Notes under the pieces: generated by a model
Told to the model about the DNA's origin: nothing
Seen by the model: the letters and a program-made list of their open reading frames with translations, nothing else
Database searches by the model: none
Position numbers and translations under genes: made by a program
Source: DATCVA01 sp036567205
Lineage (GTDB): Bacteria; Pseudomonadota; Gammaproteobacteria; Burkholderiales; Burkholderiaceae_B
Direction of reading: 5' to 3'
Length of the DNA: 5,937 bases
NCBI GenBank assembly: GCA_036567205.1
Contig: DATCVA010000077.1
Coordinates: 1-5,937, forward strand
Shown here: positions 1 to 5,365 of the stretch, in pieces
Position numbering within the stretch: the first letter of the stretch is position 1
Layout: every line of letters begins with the position of its first letter

Positions 1-309
1 ATTCGTATCCCCCAGCACATACACCTTGACCGAGGGGTCGCAGGCCTCGGCCAGCCGGTCAAGGGCCGCCATGGGTTTGTCTATGCCCGAAATGTCCACA
101 ATCAGACGTTGGGGGGCTTTTTCAACCCGCCCCAAATAAGCAATTACCGCGTCAATGCTGCCGCGCGCCACATGGCTGTCGGCAACCCCCAACTGGCCCA
201 GGGACTGTTCGAAAGCTTGCCGCCCAGGCTCGTCGGCCACAAACGCCACCAGGCTGGCATTGTATGCATCGCCTTTGTTTTTACCGCCCATGGCTCTTAT
301 TACGCTCAT
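1..309 (-). CDS. cpaE: CpaE/TadZ pilus localisation ATPase, N-terminal part (truncated by window edge)
   Basis: Only the first 103 codons are visible; the frame is open to base 1. The ATG at 309 follows a very strong Shine-Dalgarno AGGAGG (314-319) and lies 18 bp after the cpaD stop, so the start is well supported. The visible protein reads as the atypical receiver domain that begins CpaE/TadZ proteins: strand-like SLVAFVADEP (residues 19-28), LIVDISG (69-75) with D72 at the place of a receiver phospho-acceptor, and VYVLGDTN (96-103), where family members continue into the ND...R segment. In the family this domain precedes a MinD/ParA-like ATPase that sets the polar location of the Tad machine; that half is outside the window. 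The assignment rests on these short motifs plus operon position directly after secretin and CpaD genes. Whether D72 is phosphorylated cannot be told. Confidence 0.85.
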   Translation of the reverse strand, partial: MSVIRAMGGKNKGDAYNASLVAFVADEPGRQAFEQSLGQLGVADSHVARGSIDAVIAYLGRVEKAPQRLIVDISGIDKPMAALDRLAEACDPSVKVYVLGDTN

Positions 310-327
310 GACTCCTCCTGTCTTGCT

Positions 328-795
328 CTATTTGACGCCAATGTCCGTCGACATCGTTTCGCGTAGCGGCGTCACTTCGTTATTGCGATAACGCGTAACG
401 GCGGCACCGGCCGTGTCGGGGGACTGCCCCCGGTAGGCTTTCGGTGTGGCCAGGTCTTCCGGCCTTGCTATTTGTTCGGCCAGGTTGGTGTAGGTGGCAC
501 AGCCAAAGGCTATTGACATGCGCAGGTCGTCGGGCTTGTTGTACTGCGACGGCTGCAACAATTTACTGCAATCGGGGGCTACCGCCTGCAGGCCAGGCCC
601 TACATGCTTAACGGTAATAATTGAAGGGTCTGGCACGCCGGCAAAGTCCTTGCGCGGGAAAGCACAGGCGCTTAACGCCAAGCTTACGCCCAGCAACAAA
701 CCCATGGTGGCCACGCGGCGCAGGCCGGACTGATCAGCGCTTATGTACACTGGTACGGTGTGAAAGAGCGACGAATGTTTCTGCAATAAACTCAT
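328..795 (-). CDS. cpaD: CpaD-type Tad pilus assembly lipoprotein
   Basis: This 155-residue lipoprotein has a hydrophobic segment (31-43) ending in the lipobox LSAC with C44 as the lipidated cysteine. Residue +2 is Ala, so outer-membrane sorting is expected. The C-terminal half carries the CpaD family signature: FGCATYTNLAEQIARPEDL at 97-115 (C99, N104, P112, D114), followed by a TRYRNNE segment (134-140). A second cysteine, C76, could pair with C99. In Tad systems this protein associates with the CpaC secretin at the outer membrane. The start at 795 has a modest AGGA upstream and gives an unusually long 30-residue leader before the hydrophobic core. Met31 or Val28 (GTG) are alternative starts but have no visible ribosome site. 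The gene lies 31 bp after cpaC and 18 bp before cpaE. The mature part, about 110 residues, seems short compared with Caulobacter CpaD. Confidence 0.86.
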   Translation of the reverse strand: MSLLQKHSSLFHTVPVYISADQSGLRRVATMGLLLGVSLALSACAFPRKDFAGVPDPSIITVKHVGPGLQAVAPDCSKLLQPSQYNKPDDLRMSIAFGCATYTNLAEQIARPEDLATPKAYRGQSPDTAGAAVTRYRNNEVTPLRETMSTDIGVK

Positions 796-826
796 GATGC
801 TGTCCTGGCAAGCAGTGCAAGCTGCA

Positions 827-2284
827 TTAGTAAACGAACCCGGCGGCCCCAGTCAGGCGCGGCACATCGCCCTTAAGCGGGTCCAGCCCTATTTTGTCGT
901 GCAAAATATATTCAATATCGGTATTGGGGCGCAGGCTTTCCAGCGGCGACGCCAGTTGGCTGCTATCGCTGGGTTTGACCAGATAAGGCGTAACAATAAT
1001 GACCAGTTCGCTTTTGTTGTTCTTGTAGTCGGACGACGAAAACAACTTGCCCAGCACCGGTATTTTTCCCAGACCCGGAACTTGCGACACGATGTCGCGA
1101 ATATTATTCTGCAGTAAGCCGCCAATGGCAAAGCTTTGCCCGCTGGCCATTTCCACCGTGGTTTCCACGCGCCGCACCGACAAACCCGGAATCACCAGGC
1201 CTTGCATCACAATGCTGCTATTAGGGTCGATCTCGCTGATTTCGGGGCGCACCTTGATGCTGATGCGGTCGTCGGCCAGCACCGTGGGGGTAAAGTCCAG
1301 CGCCACGCCAAAGGGCTTGAATTCGACTGACATGCTGTCTTCGTCCTGCTTGACTGGAATGGGGAATTCCCCGCCCGCCAGGAAGCTGGCGGTTTCGCCT
1401 GAAACCGCCGTCAAATTGGGCTCGGCCAATACGCTGATCATGCCTTCCTGGTCCAGCGCGTCAATCATGGCCTGAATAGACCTGTCGCCCTTGGCATAGC
1501 CGCCCAGGAAGGAATAACCGCCGTTTCCGGGGGAAGAGAACGCGCTGCTTGTGCCAAAGCCTTTACTACTTACTGCGCCGGAAGAGTCGGTGAATGCACC
1601 GCTTCCGCTTATGGCGCTGCCCGTCAGGTTTATGCCAATACTCTGAAATGGCCGCCCGCTGATCACGCCGGCAAAGAAGTTGCCCGGCGTGGCAATGGCC
1701 GACCAGTTAATACCCAGTTGCTGCGTTACCTCGCGCGACACTTCGGTTACGCGCACGCGCAAGTAAACCTGGGTGGGGCTGCTGATGGCCATGCGGTTGA
1801 TCAGGTCGTCTTTTTCACCCAGGTACGATTTAATCGTACGGCTAATGGCTTCTACTGTTTCAGCATTGGGTGCCTTGCCGCTAATCATTAGCGACCCCGG
1901 GGCCGATTCCAGCGCTATGCGCAGGCCCGGAAAACGCTGGCCTAGCACCTCGCGCATTTCACCCACGTTATGGCGCACCACGACTTTGCTTTGCACTATG
2001 GTTGTACCGCCCTCGCCCAGCACATATAAGGTGGTCTGCCCGGTTTTCTTGCCCACCACTAGCACCGCGCCTTCCGATGGCACTTGCACGTCGGCAATTT
2101 CCGGGTCGGCCACAAAAACCGTTTGCGCCACCCCCTCGAAGCGAACCAGCCGCCCCTCGCCCACCGACAAGGCTTGAGCTTGCGCCATAGGTGCGTAACA
2201 GGCTGCTACTGCGCCAGCCAGCAGCATGCCGCTATAAGCGGGGGTTAGCTTTCTTGCCGTCCATCGAGGAAAATTCAACACCAT
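827..2284 (-). CDS. cpaC: CpaC/RcpA outer-membrane secretin of the Tad pilus
   Basis: This 485-residue protein forms the outer-membrane channel through which the Flp pilus leaves the cell. It has a Sec signal peptide with basic residues R7, R11 and K12, a hydrophobic stretch around 18-30, and likely cleavage after AQA at 36 or 38. Residues 38-105 match the pilus N-terminal domain of CpaC-type secretins (GRLVRFEGVAQTVFVADPEI). A BON-like segment covers roughly 106-160. The secretin core spans about 270-437, with LAEPNLTAVSGETASFLAGG (286-305) and the C-terminal signature VPGLGKIPVLGKLFSS (402-417), then ELVIIVTPYLVKP (426-438). A Gly/Ser-rich stretch (about 205-262) is inserted before the core. 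The ATG at 2284 has AAGGA (2291-2295) six bases upstream. It follows cpaB by 59 bp, the widest gap among the operon genes seen here, with no terminator in it. Identification is secure from the secretin signature plus operon order. Confidence 0.97.
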   Translation of the reverse strand: MVLNFPRWTARKLTPAYSGMLLAGAVAACYAPMAQAQALSVGEGRLVRFEGVAQTVFVADPEIADVQVPSEGAVLVVGKKTGQTTLYVLGEGGTTIVQSKVVVRHNVGEMREVLGQRFPGLRIALESAPGSLMISGKAPNAETVEAISRTIKSYLGEKDDLINRMAISSPTQVYLRVRVTEVSREVTQQLGINWSAIATPGNFFAGVISGRPFQSIGINLTGSAISGSGAFTDSSGAVSSKGFGTSSAFSSPGNGGYSFLGGYAKGDRSIQAMIDALDQEGMISVLAEPNLTAVSGETASFLAGGEFPIPVKQDEDSMSVEFKPFGVALDFTPTVLADDRISIKVRPEISEIDPNSSIVMQGLVIPGLSVRRVETTVEMASGQSFAIGGLLQNNIRDIVSQVPGLGKIPVLGKLFSSSDYKNNKSELVIIVTPYLVKPSDSSQLASPLESLRPNTDIEYILHDKIGLDPLKGDVPRLTGAAGFVY

Positions 2285-2343
2285 TTTTTGTCCTTCTTGT
2301 TACTGGAATACAAAGACAGCGGCCAGAACGGATTAAGCAACAA

Positions 2344-3297
2344 TTAATGCGCCGTGGCAGACATACCGTCAAAAGACTGCGTTTCGCGCTTGGAACCACG
2401 GAAGATGGTGACTTCACGCGGAGCCACATTAGGCGTCGCCTCGACAGCCAATTTTGGCGGCTCGCCATTGCCGATGGCACGTGAAATATCGCCCGCCCAA
2501 ACGGGATTGGATTTTTCTGTGTTGTTATCCCAGGCCACGACTGATTCGGCCTGTTCATCGATTGGCGCATTGCGGTCGGCCACGGCAAAGCTGCGCAATG
2601 CCATTGACAAGGTACCCAGCCGGGAAGCCACAGTAATGGCCTCGGCGGCGCGCGAGGTGACTTCCAAGGTTACGGTGCGGGCTGCCGCCGTACTAGCCGA
2701 GCCTTTGGTTTTTGAGTTACTTTGTTCTTCTGTGGGCTTCTGAAACACCGAACCCACGGCAATGACCCGTACCTTTTCCACCACCGTTTCACTAACCACT
2801 GATCGCGAACGATCGCTGTCGATGTCGTCGTTGTTGCGCTTTTGCTGGGTCAGAATCATGTCGACATAGTCGCCGATTTGAATCAGCCCGGCGTTACCCG
2901 ATACATTGTCAACCGATACCGACACCGCCCTCATGCCGGGTTTCAGCACCGCAGCCAGAAAGCCCGGCGCATCGGAACGAATAACATCGCGTGCCAGAAT
3001 AAAGGCCCCAGCCTTGGTGTCGCGCCGGATCAGTACGCCGCCCATGGCGTCGGCGGCCTTTGTACCTTGCACCAGGGTACCATCGGGCACTTTTGATGCC
3101 TCCAGCGGTTTCCAGTCCAGGTCTTCTTCACGCAGCAACAGCCCGGCCGGCAAGTCGCCGGCTGCCACCCTTACCTGCACCGACCGCTCGGCCGGCTTAA
3201 TATTCTGGTTGGCCATATTGGCATACAACACACGGGCGGTAAAAGCCAGCACGGCTGCGCCCAGAACGAGCAAGGCAAATTTCAATGTGGTGGACAT
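2344..3297 (-). CDS. cpaB: CpaB/RcpC Tad pilus assembly protein
   Basis: This 317-residue protein has one N-terminal membrane segment (about 6-25) and a periplasmic body. Residues 38-105 look like a SAF domain (VQVRVAAGDLPAGLLLREEDL at 40-60, then GGVLIRRDTKAGAFILARDV at 86-105). Residues 115-245 match the RcpC/CpaB domain: LKPGMRAVSVSVDNVSGNAG (118-137), IGDYVDMILTQ (141-151), VVEKVRVIAVGSVF (172-185), and TVTLEVTSRAAEAITVASRL (208-227). A low-complexity Ser/Thr/Lys stretch (189-206) sits within that domain, and the last 70 residues are poorly conserved in character. CpaB works in the periplasm with the CpaC secretin. The ATG at 3297 has AAGGGG (3305-3310) seven bases upstream and lies 35 bp after cpaA. 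Domain order and context make the call secure; the detailed biochemical role in the family is less settled. Confidence 0.95.
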   Translation of the reverse strand: MSTTLKFALLVLGAAVLAFTARVLYANMANQNIKPAERSVQVRVAAGDLPAGLLLREEDLDWKPLEASKVPDGTLVQGTKAADAMGGVLIRRDTKAGAFILARDVIRSDAPGFLAAVLKPGMRAVSVSVDNVSGNAGLIQIGDYVDMILTQQKRNNDDIDSDRSRSVVSETVVEKVRVIAVGSVFQKPTEEQSNSKTKGSASTAAARTVTLEVTSRAAEAITVASRLGTLSMALRSFAVADRNAPIDEQAESVVAWDNNTEKSNPVWAGDISRAIGNGEPPKLAVEATPNVAPREVTIFRGSKRETQSFDGMSATAH

Positions 3298-3332
3298 ACC
3301 GCTACCCCTTAAAACTCAACAAGAACCGATTT

Positions 3333-3827
3333 TTACAACCCTGCTACCCACAAATTCTGCAACCCGGCTATGGCCAGGCCCACCCCATAAGGCACGCCAC
3401 GCGAAACCGACAACATTCTAAGAAGACCCGCTCCCCGCGGCGTACGATTACGCTTCAAGATGCGCTGAGCAATCCAGCCGAACACCCCCACTAGGGAGCC
3501 GCAAAGCGTGGCAATCACCAGCGCCGTTACGGCCCCCTGAGGGCCCACCCATAACATAAGGGCCCCCCACAGTTTGACATCGCCACCGCCCATCACACCC
3601 AGAACAAAAAGCACCACCATCAAGGCAATGGCAATCAAACCTATGGCTGCATGCCAACCCACCTGTGTCCACCCCATGCCACTGATCCAGGCGTACACTA
3701 GAAACAGCGCCACATACACACCCGTCCATACGTTAGGTAAACGCCGCTGCGACAGGTCTCGGTACGCTAGGAGCAATAACACCGCCCCAGCACATAAAAG
3801 AATGAGTGTCTGGAGAAGTGGCATCAT
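3333..3827 (-). CDS. cpaA: A24 prepilin peptidase CpaA/TadV
   Basis: This 164-residue polytopic inner-membrane aspartic protease cleaves the Flp prepilin leader. The two family aspartates are visible: D24 in AYRDLSQRRLPN (21-32) and D83 in the GxGD-type motif GVMGGGDVK (77-85). Hydrophobic segments lie near 4-22, 35-50, 60-80, 86-95, 98-118 and 146-162, with the typical VPYGVGLAIAG near the C-terminus (145-155). It is the short single-function form, without the N-terminal methylase domain of PilD. It starts with two adjacent ATG codons at 3827/3824, 24 bp after the flp stop. No good Shine-Dalgarno is present there (TTCTCCTTC precedes the ATG), so translation may be weak or coupled to flp. That would fit the low dose of peptidase needed relative to pilin. 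The stop is followed by cpaB after 35 bp. Confidence 0.95.
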   Translation of the reverse strand: MMPLLQTLILLCAGAVLLLLAYRDLSQRRLPNVWTGVYVALFLVYAWISGMGWTQVGWHAAIGLIAIALMVVLFVLGVMGGGDVKLWGALMLWVGPQGAVTALVIATLCGSLVGVFGWIAQRILKRNRTPRGAGLLRMLSVSRGVPYGVGLAIAGLQNLWVAGL

Positions 3828-3844
3828 GAAGGAGAACCAACGGC

Positions 3845-3865
3845 CTACTACTTAAGGGGTAGTAG
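3845..3865 (-). promoter_or_regulatory. Stem-loop enclosing the flp stop codon
   Basis: CTACTAC (3845-3851) and GTAGTAG (3859-3865) are perfect complements, giving a 7-bp stem with a 7-base loop. The loop contains the flp TAA stop (3852-3854). There is no U-tract after it, so it is not a classical terminator. A hairpin at this place could stop 3' decay or couple and limit cpaA translation, giving more pilin than peptidase. The structure is seen directly; the function is inferred. The stem is short and its stability moderate. Confidence 0.4.
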
Positions 3866-4031
3866 CAGTCGTAATGGACGTGCTAAGGTTTGTAAACGCT
3901 GTAAATAAGGATGTATCCAACAAGGCGACAGCCGCTGAAACCGCTGCCACAATCAAGCCGGCCAAAATTGCATATTCAAGCGCACTAACACCACGCTCGT
4001 CACGCATAAAGAGTTTGATAAACTTACGCAT
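3852..4031 (-). CDS. flp: Flp-family major pilin (type IVb prepilin)
   Basis: This 59-residue prepilin is the structural subunit of the Tad pilus. It has a short basic leader (MRKFIKLFMRDERG), a cleavage site between G14 and V15, Glu at mature position +5 (E19) and the Flp hallmark Glu-Tyr pair (E19-Y20). A hydrophobic helix follows (about 20-39: YAILAGLIVAAVSAAVALLD) and then a Ser/Thr-rich tail ending TATTP. Mature length is 45 residues, typical for Flp. The ATG at 4031 is preferred because GGAG (4039-4042) lies seven bases upstream; a GTG at 4109 in the same frame would add 26 residues before the leader and break the prepilin architecture. It is the first gene of the operon, 24 bp before the peptidase that processes it. 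Only one flp copy is visible. Confidence 0.96.
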   Translation of the reverse strand: MRKFIKLFMRDERGVSALEYAILAGLIVAAVSAAVALLDTSLFTAFTNLSTSITTATTP

Positions 4032-4038
4032 AAAATTT

Positions 4039-4042
4039 CTCC
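4039..4042 (-). promoter_or_regulatory. Ribosome binding site deciding the flp start
   Basis: GGAG on the minus strand, seven bases before the ATG at 4031. It fixes the flp start at the short leader and argues against the upstream in-frame GTG at 4109. Confidence 0.75.
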
Positions 4043-4159
4043 GGAAATTTACATGGAACAAACTATAAAAAATCGACCGAAGCACAAAGCCCGGCGCGTT
4101 GCCCGCCACCTGCCACGGGGTAAATTAATCTTACACGCCGCTACATTAAGCAAAATGAC

Positions 4160-4229
4160 TTTCTTAAAAAATCAGAAAATTCCTAGATGTTTCTAAGAAA
4201 ATTTCAGGTTTTTTCTTAGAAGCTCTTAG
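4160..4229 (-). promoter_or_regulatory. Phased TTTCTTA-type motif array, likely response-regulator operator of the flp operon
   Basis: Four exact matches to the heptad WTTCYTA occur in 60 bp: TTTCTTA (4160-4166), ATTCCTA (4179-4185) and TTTCTTA (4212-4218) on the plus strand, and TAAGAAA (4194-4200), its reverse complement. TTCTAAGAA (4191-4199) and TTCTTAGAA (4213-4221) are dyads centred 22 bp apart, and together give 11-bp inverted arms (4191-4201 / 4211-4221). TCTTAG recurs 10 bp later (4224-4229). WTTCYTA is, as I recall, the heptad bound by BvgA, a NarL-family regulator whose dimers stack every 22 bp. The neighbouring regulator belongs to the same family. The motifs and spacing are seen; binding is inferred, and AT-richness raises chance matches. 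Confidence 0.42.
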
Positions 4230-4323
4230 GTAAATCGCCAGAGCCGGGGGCTTTCCCTAAGTGTTCAAAATAAGACATTTCCCGCCAAACACTGTTACAC
4301 GCCATACTGCTTGCCGCCGAAAC

Positions 4324-4362
4324 AACTACGCCGACACTTCAAAAAGCAGTGTCGGCGTAGTT
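4324..4362 (-). terminator. Strong stem-loop after the regulator gene, probable intrinsic terminator
   Basis: AACTACGCCGACACT (4324-4338) and AGTGTCGGCGTAGTT (4348-4362) form a perfect 15-bp stem with a 9-base loop, beginning 20 bp after the regulator stop. On the minus strand the 3' arm runs into TTGTTTCGG, a weak U-tract, so termination may be partial or the hairpin may mainly protect the mRNA end. It separates the regulator from the flp operon. Confidence 0.7.
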
Positions 4363-4382
4363 ACAGCGGTGTTTACAACGAC

Positions 4383-5054
4383 CTAGTTGACGGCCGCAGG
4401 CAGGTCCAAGTTAAGATTCAGCCCGCAACCCGACATGGGTATAGGCACTTCGGGAAAACGTTCTAAAAAGGCTTCGCTTTCGCCGATTTGCGTAATGGCG
4501 TTAACACCCAGTTTCAGCAAAATATTGCGTTTGTGGGCACTAATCGTTTTTTCGCTTAAGTACAATTTGTGCGCAATGTCAATATTGCGCAGGCCCTGGC
4601 GCAACAGCATCAGCACCATCAATTCTTTTTGGGTAAGCAAGTGCATTTTGCCCGTTAAAGCACCAGAGTCACTCTGCGGGGGAAAGCATTGCATTCCGCC
4701 AAGCACCATCTGAATCGTGGCGGCTATTGTTTTCTCGTCGCTTAGCTTGCCCAGATAGCCGTTCACCCCCAGTTTCGCAGCCAGCGACGCAAATAACGGG
4801 GCGTCCCTGCCTCCAAAGAACAGTATGGGGACATGGCCAACGTCTTTGCGCAGTTGTTGCACGAACACGGCCGGATGCGCCCCCGGCCCTGCCGGATCCA
4901 TAATGACCAGCTTCAGGTCGGGCACAATGAATTCCTGCGCCTCGTTTGTGCTTTGCGCCTCGTGCACCGTTGATAAGAACCCGGCATCTTTTAGAACGTG
5001 ACGCAATCCCGCCCTAAAAATTGGCAGTGCATTAATAATTAATATAGTACCCAT
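4383..5054 (-). CDS. LuxR/NarL-family response regulator with degenerate receiver domain
   Basis: This 223-residue protein has a receiver-like domain (about 1-120) and a LuxR-type helix-turn-helix (about 138-198: LLTQKELMVLMLLRQGLRNI, then IAHKLYLSEKTISAHKRNIL). Its general pattern resembles BvgA/FimZ regulators. D53 (VIMDPAG) and K103 (GYLGK) stand at the phospho-acceptor and conserved lysine positions. The acidic pair normally near residues 8-9 is N8-A9 (IINALP instead of IIDDHP), and the switch Thr/Ser is Gly (FFGG, 79-82). Metal-dependent phosphorylation is therefore doubtful. The ATG at 5054 is chosen because a GGTGGGA sequence precedes it and the receiver then begins properly; in-frame ATGs at 5066 and 5090 lack a ribosome site. 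A 35-residue tail follows the HTH. No sensor kinase gene is visible. Its place just upstream of flp suggests control of pilus expression, which is inference. Confidence 0.92.
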   Translation of the reverse strand: MGTILIINALPIFRAGLRHVLKDAGFLSTVHEAQSTNEAQEFIVPDLKLVIMDPAGPGAHPAVFVQQLRKDVGHVPILFFGGRDAPLFASLAAKLGVNGYLGKLSDEKTIAATIQMVLGGMQCFPPQSDSGALTGKMHLLTQKELMVLMLLRQGLRNIDIAHKLYLSEKTISAHKRNILLKLGVNAITQIGESEAFLERFPEVPIPMSGCGLNLNLDLPAAVN

Positions 5055-5268
5055 GCTTCCCACCATAAAAAGCGTTACAACAACGTGCACCGCTTGCGTT
5101 ACGATGGCTTATCTGCCCTGTGGCGCAGTACTGCAATGAAGCTTTGCAACGCCATAACCCTGGCCAGACCGCCACCTTTTTTAACAACTGGTAATACTAC
5201 GTACTAATTAGAGCGTATGACCCCCACGAGGCACCGTCAATTAGGGAATATGGCCGATAGAAAAATCC

Positions 5269-5282
5269 AGGCTAAATAGCCT
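5269..5282. repeat. 14-bp inverted repeat AGGCTA-aa-TAGCCT
   Basis: Perfect 6-bp arms with a 2-base centre, 12 bp upstream of the candidate -35 of the beta-helix gene. It could be a small operator. It is short enough to occur by chance, and no second copy was found. Confidence 0.3.
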
Positions 5283-5303
5283 ATGGTTATTTTTTGAAAT
5301 GTA

Positions 5304-5323
5304 TGGTAATAAAATTATTACCA
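5304..5323. promoter_or_regulatory. 20-bp palindromic operator candidate over the beta-helix gene promoter
   Basis: TGGTAATAA and TTATTACCA form perfect 9-bp arms around a 2-base centre. The site covers the spacer and -10 of the candidate promoter TTGAAA-N16-TATTAC (5294-5321), the classic place for a repressor. A single half-site TGGTAATA recurs at 5189-5196, and a variant TGGTTATT at 5284-5291. No T-tract follows, so it is not a terminator. The palindrome is seen; the binding protein is unknown, and the neighbouring regulator cannot be assigned to it from sequence. Confidence 0.5.
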
Positions 5324-5353
5324 GTACAAAAGCAAGGTGCAAGCAGCACATTT

Positions 5354-5360
5354 AAGGTGA
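5354..5360 (+). promoter_or_regulatory. Ribosome binding site of the beta-helix gene
   Basis: AAGGTGA, five bases before the ATG at 5366. It supports this start, which places the twin-arginine motif at residues 4-10 as expected for a Tat leader. Confidence 0.7.
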
Positions 5361-5365
5361 CAAAA

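Larger units (their letters stand above)
4032..4323 (-). promoter_or_regulatory. flp operon upstream region with two candidate promoters
   Basis: This AT-rich non-coding stretch lies between the regulator terminator and flp. Two -10-like hexamers are visible on the minus strand: TAAGAT (4128-4133, preceded by TG) and TATAGT (4062-4067). Neither has a good -35 at 16-18 bp; ATTTTG (4151-4156) is the best for the first. A poor -35 would suit activator-dependent transcription. If TAAGAT is used, the motif array at 4160-4229 begins just upstream of the -35 and a leader of about 90 bases precedes flp. If TATAGT is used, the leader is about 25 bases. The choice between them is open. Confidence 0.35.
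5055..5365. promoter_or_regulatory. Divergent intergenic region between the regulator and the beta-helix gene
   Basis: This non-coding region must hold promoters for both flanking genes. For the plus-strand gene, TTGAAA (5294-5299) and TATTAC (5316-5321), 16 bp apart, form a reasonable sigma70-like candidate. For the regulator, TTGCAG (5131-5136) and GATAAG (5108-5113) on the minus strand, 17 bp apart, are a weak candidate. GCGTTAC is repeated at 5072-5078 and 5096-5102, 24 bp apart. TTAGGGAA (5241-5248) also occurs, inverted, before flp (4253-4260). No gene, RNA or transposon end was recognised. Confidence 0.4.

Noticed and set aside
1047..1475. Open frame of 142 codons on the plus strand
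   Set aside because: Antisense to the conserved secretin core; no recognisable domain. The same applies to plus-strand frames at 1773-2177 (secretin), 2354-2743 and 2906-3421 (cpaB).
3831..4042. Possible long-range pairing of the flp ribosome site (GGAGAA, 4037-4042) with UUCUCC before cpaA (3831-3836)
   Set aside because: Only six base pairs across about 200 bases, with no extension on either side; expected by chance.
4032..4109. In-frame upstream GTG start extending Flp to 85 residues
   Set aside because: It would bury the prepilin leader behind 26 extra residues, and it has no ribosome site, while ATG at 4031 has GGAG at ideal spacing.
5055..5090. Upstream ATG codons (5090, 5066) for the response regulator
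   Set aside because: No Shine-Dalgarno before them, and the added residues (MHVVVTLFMVGS) precede the normal start of a receiver fold; ATG at 5054 fits better.
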